Shown here: positions 42,355 to 49,685 of the stretch, one piece after another
Layout of the letters: each line of letters starts with the position of its first letter
Numbering within the stretch: the first letter of the stretch is position 1
Made by a program: the position numbers and the translations under genes
The notes under the pieces: generated by a model
Databases searched by the model: none
What the model was told of the DNA's origin: nothing
What the model saw: the letters and a program-made list of their open reading frames with translations, nothing else
DNA from: an uncultured Alphaproteobacteria bacterium
GTDB lineage: Bacteria > Pseudomonadota > Alphaproteobacteria > RF32 > CAG-239
DNA length: 49,685 bases
Direction: 5' to 3'
Assembly (NCBI GenBank): GCA_944392315.1
Contig: CALXWH010000010.1
Span: forward strand, 1-49,685

Positions 42355-45300
42355 TCAAAGAGAAAGCTCATACAATTTAGAAACATATTTTTTAATAACG
42401 TCTAATCGTGTTTTATAAGAGGTTAAATCTCGTTCAATAAATAGTTTCTGGTCAGGACGAATTTTAATAGCCCCAAGTTGTTTGGTAACAAAATCCATGA
42501 GTCTGTCAACATTTTTAAACGTATTATTATGAAAAGCAATTAAAATACCTCTGGCTCCGGCTTCAATGCGTTCAATTCCCGTGAGCCAGCATATTTGTTT
42601 AATTTCTACCGTTTTGAGCAAGTTTTCAACTTCTTCAGGAATAGGCCCAAAGCGATCAATCAATTCCTCTCTCATATCACTGATTTCTTCAACGGTTTTA
42701 AGTGAACCTATGCGCTTATAAAGTCCCAAACGAACACCAAGATCTGCAACATATTTTTCCGGAATAATAATCGGAACACCCGTCAAAATCTGAACCGACC
42801 AATCAGAAGAAGCAGCCGTAATTTGATGTTCATCGCCGGATTGACGTGCTTTAATACGGTTGATTTCTTCTTCTAACAAATGATGATACAGCGCAATACC
42901 GACATCTTTAATATGACCGGATTGTTCCACACCTAAAATATTTCCGGCCCCGCGAATATCCAAGTCATGATTTGCCAAAGAAAAACCGGCACCCAATTGG
43001 TTCAGTGCCTGTAAAATATTTAACCTCTTTTCGGCAACAGGTGTTAAAACTTTTTGGTTCGGAATGGTAAAATAGCAATAGCCGCGAAGTTTAGAGCGTC
43101 CGATTCTCCCACGTAGTTGATATAATTGCGCCAAGCCAAACATATCAGCGCGATAAATAATCATTGTATTAACTTTAGGCAAGTCAATACCGGATTCTAT
43201 AATCGTAGTAGAGAGTAAAATATCAGCCTTACCATCAGCAAAGTCACACATCACATCTTCAAGGTGTGTAGGAGACATTTGTCCATGAGCCACAGCAATT
43301 TTAACATCAGGAACCAACTCTTTTAATTTGGGCTCAATTTGTAAAATATCAGAAACTCTGGGGCATACAAAGAAAATCTGTCCGCCACGATATTTTTCGC
43401 GATAAATGGCTTCTTTAATCATCACTCTGTCAAAAGGCATAACAAACGTACGGGCCGCCAATCTGTCAACCGGAGGTGTTGCGATAATACTGAGCTGCTT
43501 AACGCCGGTTAGAGAAAGTTGTAATGTTCTGGGGATTGGCGTGGCGCTGAGCGTCAGAATATGCACATCCGACTTCAAATGTTTTAACCTCTCTTTGTGG
43601 GCAACCCCAAAATGCTGCTCCTCATCAATAATCAAGAGCCCTAAATTACAAAATTCAATATCTTTAGCAAGCAAGGCGTGTGTTCCGATAACAATCTCCA
43701 AACTGCCGTCTTTAAGTTCTTGTTTAACTTCTCGTGCCTCTTTGGGTGTAACGAGTCTGGATAACATCTTAACTTTAACCGGAAATCCCTGCAAACGTTC
43801 TTTAAAGTTCAGATAATGTTGTCTTGCCAATAGAGTCGTCGGAACAATAAGAGCAACTTGTGCGCCACAAGTCGCAACCGTAAATGCGGCACGCAAAGCA
43901 ACTTCGGTTTTACCAAAACCAACATCCCCGCAAACGAGTCTATCCATCGGAACACCTAAAGATAAATCTTTTAAAACATCATTGACGGCATTCAGTTGAT
44001 CATCTGTTTCGGTATACAAAAATCGGCTGCAAAATTCGTCATACAAACCACGTTCAGGAACGAAAATTTCAGCTTTTTTCATTTGTCTTTGCGCAGCAAT
44101 TTGAATAAGCTTTTCAGCAATATCTTTAATTTTCTCTTTAACGCGAGATTTTTTAGCTTCCCACGCCGAGCCACCCAAAACATCTAGTGTAACATTACTG
44201 TCTTCTGCACCATATCGGCTGATAACGTCAATATTTTCAACAGGAACATAGAGTTTATCATTGTTCGCATAAATAAGTTTCAAACAATCATGTGCAACCC
44301 CATCGGTTACAATATTTTCCAATCCCTCAAAGCGCCCGATACCATGTTCTATATGAACCACATATTCCCCAACATTAAGAGAAGAAATATCTGAGATTAG
44401 ATTCTCTGCCGAAACTTTTTTATGTGAGCGAATATTTTTACGTTCACCCCAAATATCCTGTTCAGTAACAATAAAGAAGTCGTCATTGATGAAACCGTGC
44501 TGAAGTTCAAGGACAATAAGAACGATTTTACCTTTTTCCGCATTCTTCAGAGCATCTTTCCAATTCTCGGCAATAATAAGATTTTTAAATTTATTCTCCT
44601 TAAGGAGATTAAACATACGGTCCAAAGAACCCTGAGTATAGCAACAAATAATTTTCTTCTTAGATTTGTTTAGCTGGCATTCTTGCGCTAAATCTTCATA
44701 CACGGTCAGATTGCTGATATTTTTAAGTGAAGCGAAAATTTTTTGCGGAACAGAACCATAATTGATGTTGTCTTTAGCTTCCGGCAAAGCAAGTTTAGAA
44801 AGTTTCACATAAGAACGAGAATGAATAAGGTCAGTAACCGCCTGAGTATTAAGATAAAGTAGAGTAGGCTCAATCGGCCGATATTTATCAACTTCTGAAA
44901 CATCCCGAATTTTTAGGGCTTCCAACCGCGCATCATAGTGGTCGGCAATAGTTTCTTCTTTTGCTTTAAGCGCATTATCGCAGTCAATTCCCAAAATAAC
45001 ATCGGCACCGAGCATATAATCAAATAAAGATGGAAGCCCTTCTTCATAAAAGAAAGGCAGCCAGTTTTCCATACCTAAATATTTTTTGCCTTCAGAAATA
45101 CTGGCATACAATTCATCTTTAAGCCCCTCAGCCCCAAAGGCCTCACGATATTTAGAGCGAAAAGTTTTAATAGTATTTTTATCTAAAACAACTTCGTTTG
45201 CGCTGTCAAAACTATAAAATTTTAAATCTTCGGTACTGCGTTGTGTTTCCACATCAAAAAGTCTAAGCCGCTCCACTTCATCATCAAACAAATCAATACG

Positions 45301-45834
45301 AAGAGGCTGCTCCGCTCCGCTTGGAAAAATATCAATAATATCACCGCGAACGGCATATTCTCCGGATTCCATAACTTGTTCCACGCGCGAATAACCGTTA
45401 ATGGCAACATAATGCAAAAACTCATCAAAATTAAGTTTGCCGCCAACTTGAATAGATTTACGCGTGTTAAGAAAGATTTTTTTAGGAGGCAGCTTTTGAA
45501 TGGCTGCACCGATACTGGTTAAAACGACTTTACGTTTTTTAGTATCATCTAAGACAAGTTTGGCAAGTGTTTCAATACGTTTAGAAAGAACGGCAGCATT
45601 CGGAGAAACTCTGTCATAAGGTACGGTATCCCACGCCGGAAAAGTTAATAACTCAATTTCCGGTGCAATAAATTTAAGAGTGTCATAAACTTGTTTTAAA
45701 GAAGTCCCATCGCTTAAAATACAAAGCACATCTTTTTTTGTTTTTTCTAATAAATCGTATATAGCAAAAGCTTCCGCATCTTTGGCAACACCGGACAAGT
45801 TTTTCTTATTAAAGTAATCAAAATCATTAGACAT
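42355..45834 (-). CDS. mfd: Transcription-repair coupling factor Mfd
   Basis: Mfd displaces RNA polymerase stalled at damage and recruits UvrA. The 1159 aa length is normal. An N-terminal UvrB-like module is followed by the CarD-like RNA polymerase-interacting domain, with GEYVVHIEHGIGRFEGL near 490. The helicase core has Walker A GDVGFGKTEVA near 634, DEEQHFG near 735 (most family members have DEEQRFG) and SATPIPRTLQ. The C-terminal TRCF domain is present. It is divergent from recG with a 70-base gap. Confidence 0.97.
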   Translation of the reverse strand: MSNDFDYFNKKNLSGVAKDAEAFAIYDLLEKTKKDVLCILSDGTSLKQVYDTLKFIAPEIELLTFPAWDTVPYDRVSPNAAVLSKRIETLAKLVLDDTKKRKVVLTSIGAAIQKLPPKKIFLNTRKSIQVGGKLNFDEFLHYVAINGYSRVEQVMESGEYAVRGDIIDIFPSGAEQPLRIDLFDDEVERLRLFDVETQRSTEDLKFYSFDSANEVVLDKNTIKTFRSKYREAFGAEGLKDELYASISEGKKYLGMENWLPFFYEEGLPSLFDYMLGADVILGIDCDNALKAKEETIADHYDARLEALKIRDVSEVDKYRPIEPTLLYLNTQAVTDLIHSRSYVKLSKLALPEAKDNINYGSVPQKIFASLKNISNLTVYEDLAQECQLNKSKKKIICCYTQGSLDRMFNLLKENKFKNLIIAENWKDALKNAEKGKIVLIVLELQHGFINDDFFIVTEQDIWGERKNIRSHKKVSAENLISDISSLNVGEYVVHIEHGIGRFEGLENIVTDGVAHDCLKLIYANNDKLYVPVENIDVISRYGAEDSNVTLDVLGGSAWEAKKSRVKEKIKDIAEKLIQIAAQRQMKKAEIFVPERGLYDEFCSRFLYTETDDQLNAVNDVLKDLSLGVPMDRLVCGDVGFGKTEVALRAAFTVATCGAQVALIVPTTLLARQHYLNFKERLQGFPVKVKMLSRLVTPKEAREVKQELKDGSLEIVIGTHALLAKDIEFCNLGLLIIDEEQHFGVAHKERLKHLKSDVHILTLSATPIPRTLQLSLTGVKQLSIIATPPVDRLAARTFVMPFDRVMIKEAIYREKYRGGQIFFVCPRVSDILQIEPKLKELVPDVKIAVAHGQMSPTHLEDVMCDFADGKADILLSTTIIESGIDLPKVNTMIIYRADMFGLAQLYQLRGRIGRSKLRGYCYFTIPNQKVLTPVAEKRLNILQALNQLGAGFSLANHDLDIRGAGNILGVEQSGHIKDVGIALYHHLLEEEINRIKARQSGDEHQITAASSDWSVQILTGVPIIIPEKYVADLGVRLGLYKRIGSLKTVEEISDMREELIDRFGPIPEEVENLLKTVEIKQICWLTGIERIEAGARGILIAFHNNTFKNVDRLMDFVTKQLGAIKIRPDQKLFIERDLTSYKTRLDVIKKYVSKLYELSL

Positions 45835-45904
45835 TTGCAGATACTTCTGTTATTAAGTTACTTAATTAATAACCTAAACCGGAAATTTGTAAAGAACATA
45901 AATT

Positions 45905-47986
45905 ATGCGTCCGAATATTTTATACCCTTTATTTGCCAGTATTGAAAGCATAAAAGGAGTAGGAACGAAATATAGTAAGTTAATAAAAAAGCTGTGCGGT
46001 GAAAAAATTATAGACATTTTGTTTCACCTTCCGGTAAGTTTGGTTGATAGAACCTATAATGAACCTTTGATAAATGCAAAAGATGGAAAAATCTGGACTG
46101 GTATTGTAACCATAACGGAACACGTTCCTCCTCAAACTAAAAAACACCCATATCGCATATATTGCACAGACGGAACAGCGGAATTGGTTTTGGTGTTTTT
46201 TAAAGTATATGCGGATTCTATAGAAAAAAATTATCCATTAGGCGGCAAAAGAGCCATTAGTGGAAAATTAGAATATTTCAACGGAATGTGGCAGATGAGT
46301 CATCCGGATTACTCCGTTTCGCCAGAACTACTGCCTCAAATTATGCGCTTAGAACCGGTTTATCCCCTCACGGCCGGCGTGACCAATAAAATGATATGTA
46401 GGCTCGTGGAAGAGGGGCTGAGAAACGTTCCAACCCTGCCGGAATGGCTATCACCGGATTCGTTAGGAGATTTAGAATATATAGATTTTAAGTCAGCCTT
46501 ATACCGTGTACATCATCCCAAAAATCCGGCGGATTTATTACCATCATCACCCGCGCGAAGAAGATTAGCCTATGATGAGATACTCTCAAACCAATTAGCT
46601 TTAGCGCTCATTCGTCAAAAAGTCAGAGCCCAAAACGGACGCGCTTTTATTGGCACGGGGGAGCTTTATAAAAAGGCCATAGAAAATCTCCCGTTTAAGC
46701 TCACGTCAGCGCAAGAAGAAGCCTTAGCCGAAATAACCAAAGACCAAAATGCGCCGCATAAAATGTTGCGTTTATTGCAAGGAGATGTCGGCTCAGGGAA
46801 AACCGTCGTTGCATTTTTAAGTATGCTGAAAGTGATAGAAGAGGGGGCGCAGGCGGCACTAATGGCACCAACGGAAATTCTAGCCAAACAACATTATGAA
46901 ACCATAAGCTCTTTGAGCAAAGGCTTAGGCATCACCGTAGGATTACTGACCGGCAAACTAAAAGTTAAAGAAAAAAGAGAAATTTACGAAAAACTGCAAA
47001 ATGGAGAAATCAATATTTTAATAGGCACGCATGCCCTATTTACGGAAGGCGTTACGTTTAAAGATTTAGGTTATGCCGTGATTGATGAGCAACACAGATT
47101 CGGTGTAAATCAAAGACTATCGCTTTCCTCCAAAGGAACAATGAGTGATGTTCTGGTAATGACGGCAACCCCGATTCCAAGAAGTCTGCTATTAACTGCT
47201 TACGGAGATATGGACTATACCAAAATAGGAGAATTGCCAGCGGGAAGAAAACCCTGTGTCACAGCGGTGATGAACGTGAATAAAATGCCAGACATTATCG
47301 CGGCATTACATCGCAAATTAGCAGATGGCGGCCGCGCATACTGGGTTTGTCCACTGGTTGAGGAGTCGGAAAAATCCGATTTGGCAGCCGCAACCGAACG
47401 TAGTGAAATGTTAAAGCTGTACTTTGGCGATGTTGTGGGGCTAATTCATGGAAAGATGAAAGAAGCCGAAAAAGACGCAGTCATGGAGGAGTTTAAAAAA
47501 GGAACAAAGAAACTTCTCGTTGCAACCACTGTTATAGAAGTTGGTGTTAATGTGCCGGAAGCAACCGTGATGATAATAGAACATGCGGAAAGATTTGGTC
47601 TTTCACAATTACATCAATTAAGAGGAAGAATAAAAAGAGGATATGAATCCGGAACTTGTATTTTGCTTTATTCATATCCGATAAGCAGTGTTGCCAGAGA
47701 GCGTTTAAATATCATGAAGCAAACCGAAGATGGATTTTATATTGCAGAAAAGGATTTGGAACTAAGAGGCGGTGGAGAGATATTAGGAACAAGACAATCC
47801 GGATTTACACAATTCAAGTTAGCCGATATGAGTGTCCATCAAGATTTATTGATAAAAGCGCGAGATGATGTCCATAATATATTAAAACAAGACCAGAGTT
47901 TAACAACTCCTCGCGGACAAGCTTTAAAAGTATTGCTATATTTATTTGAACAAAACGAAGCAGTAAAGACTTACCTCGCTGGATAG
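45905..47986 (+). CDS. recG: ATP-dependent DNA helicase RecG
   Basis: RecG remodels stalled replication forks and branched DNA. The 693 aa protein has the N-terminal wedge (OB-fold) region (about 60-160). Walker A GDVGSGKTVVA is near residue 293, DEQHRFGVNQR near 395 and TATPIPRSLL near 420. The C-terminal HLRGRI-type motif reads LHQLRGRIKRG. The Shine-Dalgarno is weak. Confidence 0.97.
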   Translation: MRPNILYPLFASIESIKGVGTKYSKLIKKLCGEKIIDILFHLPVSLVDRTYNEPLINAKDGKIWTGIVTITEHVPPQTKKHPYRIYCTDGTAELVLVFFKVYADSIEKNYPLGGKRAISGKLEYFNGMWQMSHPDYSVSPELLPQIMRLEPVYPLTAGVTNKMICRLVEEGLRNVPTLPEWLSPDSLGDLEYIDFKSALYRVHHPKNPADLLPSSPARRRLAYDEILSNQLALALIRQKVRAQNGRAFIGTGELYKKAIENLPFKLTSAQEEALAEITKDQNAPHKMLRLLQGDVGSGKTVVAFLSMLKVIEEGAQAALMAPTEILAKQHYETISSLSKGLGITVGLLTGKLKVKEKREIYEKLQNGEINILIGTHALFTEGVTFKDLGYAVIDEQHRFGVNQRLSLSSKGTMSDVLVMTATPIPRSLLLTAYGDMDYTKIGELPAGRKPCVTAVMNVNKMPDIIAALHRKLADGGRAYWVCPLVEESEKSDLAAATERSEMLKLYFGDVVGLIHGKMKEAEKDAVMEEFKKGTKKLLVATTVIEVGVNVPEATVMIIEHAERFGLSQLHQLRGRIKRGYESGTCILLYSYPISSVARERLNIMKQTEDGFYIAEKDLELRGGGEILGTRQSGFTQFKLADMSVHQDLLIKARDDVHNILKQDQSLTTPRGQALKVLLYLFEQNEAVKTYLAG

Positions 47987-48039
47987 ATGAAAGTTAAAAC
48001 AACTATCAAGCAAACCCTTATACACATACAAGTACAATC

Positions 48040-48070
48040 AAAGAGATGACGAGACTTGACACATCTCTTT
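48040..48070. terminator. Hairpin downstream of recG
   Basis: AAAGAGATG (48040-48048) pairs perfectly with CATCTCTTT (48062-48070), with a 13-base loop. The T residues are part of the stem, so it could act as a weak terminator in either direction. Confidence 0.45.
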
Positions 48071-48132
48071 AACGATAAATTCAGCATTTTTCTCTAAAAT
48101 ACCATCAAAATCAATGGAGAAGAGAAAAGATG
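48068..48132 (+). repeat. 65-bp duplicated leader, copy 1
   Basis: This segment and 48924-48988 are the same length and differ at only 4 of 65 positions. Both begin right after a hairpin and run through a possible -10 (TAAAAT) and the Shine-Dalgarno GGAGAAGAG to the start codon of a gene for an exported protein. Confidence 0.9.
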
Positions 48133-48912
48133 AAAAGAATAAGTATTGCTTGCATAATTGCCACAATCATAACAACCAGTTGCTCTTTGTTTAATCTGAA
48201 CAAGGAAGAAAAGTTTGTAAATCCGGTCTTTTATGAAAAAATGATTTCAGCTTCGCATTCAAATTATGAAGTGCAATTAACCCCAACAAGTATCTATATG
48301 GTCTCCAGTAAAGACTTTAAGTATAATTATACCTGCAAACTCATTAACAACCAAATGGATACAGTTAGTTTGGAATGTTTTAAATATAACTACAAAAATG
48401 AAAAAGAAGAGACACAAGTTTTCACATATACTCTAAAACCCTGCAATGAAGAAAATATGTGTCTGGATAAGGGGGGCTGGCTGGTTTATCAAAAAATCAG
48501 ACCTATCAAATATTATGATGAAACAATTACTTATATAATCCCCTCAAAGTCTAAAAACGCTCCCAAAGATAAATTTGTAAACCCTTTGTTTTATAAAAAA
48601 TTATCTCCCATATCACGAGATTCAAGACCAACCTTTTTAACGCCAACTTCTGTCACATACTATGACTTATACGGAAAAGAGGTTGTTGGAAGATGTAAAA
48701 TGCTGGAAAACACACCAATGTTTGTGACATTAGATTGTACTTTTTATGTTGAAGAAACTAAAGAAACATATAGTCATATTGTTCGTTATGTATTAAAAGG
48801 TTGCAATGAGCAAAAAGAATATTGTTATGACGGTAAATGGTTTGTATTAGAAAAAATTTTTTCAAGTGGTGTGGAAACATTTGTCATAGATAAAAAAGAT
48901 ATGGGGCAGTAA
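48130..48912 (+). CDS. Lipoprotein with an internally duplicated domain, unknown function
   Basis: This 260 aa protein has a lipobox TTSC with the lipidated Cys at residue 18. The mature part is two similar halves of about 115-125 residues. Both start with KFVNP-x-FY-x-K, continue with LTPTS and a short strand, and end with L-K-x-C-N-E and a W-x-V/L-x-K segment (GGWLVYQK and GKWFVLEK). Each half has four cysteines in similar places, suggesting conserved disulfides. It is the first of two small exported-protein genes that share a leader. The function is not recognised. Confidence 0.7.
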   Translation: MKRISIACIIATIITTSCSLFNLNKEEKFVNPVFYEKMISASHSNYEVQLTPTSIYMVSSKDFKYNYTCKLINNQMDTVSLECFKYNYKNEKEETQVFTYTLKPCNEENMCLDKGGWLVYQKIRPIKYYDETITYIIPSKSKNAPKDKFVNPLFYKKLSPISRDSRPTFLTPTSVTYYDLYGKEVVGRCKMLENTPMFVTLDCTFYVEETKETYSHIVRYVLKGCNEQKEYCYDGKWFVLEKIFSSGVETFVIDKKDMGQ

Positions 48913-48926
48913 AAACCGCCCCTTTT
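48903..48926 (+). terminator. Terminator overlapping the lipoprotein stop codon
   Basis: GGGGC (48903-48907) pairs with GCCCC (48918-48922), followed by four T. The stop codon TAA lies in the loop. Confidence 0.55.
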
Positions 48927-48988
48927 AACGATAAATTCAGCATTTTTCTCTAAAATGCCACTAAAATCAATGGAGAAGAGAAAAAATG
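48924..48988 (+). repeat. 65-bp duplicated leader, copy 2
   Basis: The near-identical second copy of the leader at 48068-48132; the four differences are one A/G, one TC/CT pair and one G/A beside the start codon. The first bases overlap the T run of the preceding terminator. Confidence 0.9.
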
Positions 48989-49456
48989 AAAAAGATAGGA
49001 TATAAAATATTTTTGAGTACAATCCTGGGAATAAGTTTACTGTCCAATTCCGCCCTTGCTCAAGATAAAGATGAGGTAGAAATAAAGCAACAAGTAGAAA
49101 AATATCAAGACTACTGCCATAACAAAGCCTATCCCAAAGAAAAATATGATAAAATAATTGCACTTAAAGACGGACAAATGAAGCAAGCTGAACAAATATA
49201 TTCGCAATGTATTAAAGAAATAATTTTAAATAAACTTGAAGAGAATTTCCCTCAACAAAGCACCTCAAAAATGAAAGAAGGAATAGAAGAAATAAGCAAT
49301 GGAACACTAAAATTCTATTGGTATCTATACAATAGTCAAGACAATGGACTAATTGGTGAATTACAAGATGATGCCGCTCAAGCTCGTATGCTTGATAAGA
49401 TTTTAGAAGACGTCCTACATTATCTAACAATATATGGAAGACCCAGCCGTGTATAA
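48986..49456 (+). CDS. Small exported helical protein of unknown function
   Basis: This 156 aa protein has a clear signal peptide ending ALA/Q near residue 25. The mature part is helical, charged and Gln-rich, with two cysteines (about 43 and 75). GGAGAAGAG precedes the ATG. A decayed copy lies directly downstream. No known domain was recognised. Confidence 0.65.
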   Translation: MKKIGYKIFLSTILGISLLSNSALAQDKDEVEIKQQVEKYQDYCHNKAYPKEKYDKIIALKDGQMKQAEQIYSQCIKEIILNKLEENFPQQSTSKMKEGIEEISNGTLKFYWYLYNSQDNGLIGELQDDAAQARMLDKILEDVLHYLTIYGRPSRV

Positions 49457-49477
49457 ATCCCCTACAAAAGAGAAAAG

Positions 49478-49635
49478 ATAAAACCGACTAGATATAAAAT
49501 ATTTTTGAGCATAATACTGGGAATAAGTTTACTATCCAATTCAACCTTTGTGCAGGATAAGGACGCCAATATGAAGAAATCTTATATGACGTCCTACATT
49601 ATCAAACGCTGTATGAGAGTAAGATTATAGACTAG
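49478..49635 (+). pseudogene. Decayed, deleted copy of the exported protein gene at 48986
   Basis: Bases 49478-49560 encode YKIFLS-I-ILGISLLSNS, almost the signal peptide of the gene at 48986, but the start codon ATG is ATA. Bases 49573-49635 match the C-terminal end (ILEDVLHY against ILYDVLHY) in a different frame. About 90 codons in between are missing. The copy has lost its start, has an internal deletion and a frameshift, and lacks the 65-bp leader. Confidence 0.75.
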
Positions 49636-49685
49636 TAAAGATTATACTCACTCAAAAACAAATTATCTAAATTATCCAATACATC

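Overview
This AT-rich window most likely comes from the chromosome of an alphaproteobacterium, probably one of the uncultivated low-GC host-associated or gut lineages. The lineage is an inference: the gene orders mutM - small exported protein - rpsT - dnaA and rpmH-rnpA-yidD-yidC-engB are, from general knowledge, typical of Alphaproteobacteria, and mfd and recG sit side by side. No rRNA, tRNA, CRISPR array, insertion sequence or integrase was seen.

Region 1 (1-30.5 kb, all + strand) is one large type IV secretion system (T4SS) locus. After a gene tail, a strong terminator and a promoter, the order is virB2-like, a second virB2-like, virB3, virB4, five genes for exported coiled-coil proteins (232 to 1800 aa, best read as an expanded VirB5-like set), virB8, a VirB7-like lipoprotein, a second virB8, virB9 fused to a C-terminal SPOR domain, two giant repeat proteins (2093 and 1441 aa) and virB11. 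The giant pair looks like a VirB10 split in two. The first half has the inner-membrane anchor, an Ig-like domain and about 105-110 copies of a 17-residue repeat. The second half starts at a TTG two bases after the first ends, has a signal peptide and about 50 diverged copies of the same repeat, and carries the VirB10 channel domain. No virB6, virB1 or virD4 is present here. Promoter-like sequences at 471, 4030 and 29458 suggest several transcription units.

Region 2 (30.5-42.3 kb) is housekeeping. The leftward operon rpmH-rnpA-yidD-yidC-engB abuts virB11 tail to tail. It is followed by a small unknown gene and gpsA (rightward), then leftward dnaA-dnaN-recF, rpsT, mutM with a small exported protein, and a rightward J-domain protein gene. 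The 736 bp between dnaA and rpsT is very AT-rich but shows no convincing DnaA boxes, so oriC is not assigned.

Region 3 (42.3-49.7 kb) has the divergent repair helicases mfd and recG. It ends in a small accessory island: a lipoprotein with an internally duplicated domain, a small exported protein, and a decayed copy of the latter. The two intact genes share an almost identical 65 bp leader, a sign of recent local duplication.

The most notable content is the T4SS. Its core and periplasmic parts (VirB5, VirB8, VirB9, VirB10) are enlarged, duplicated or fused, while its ATPases and VirB3 look conventional.
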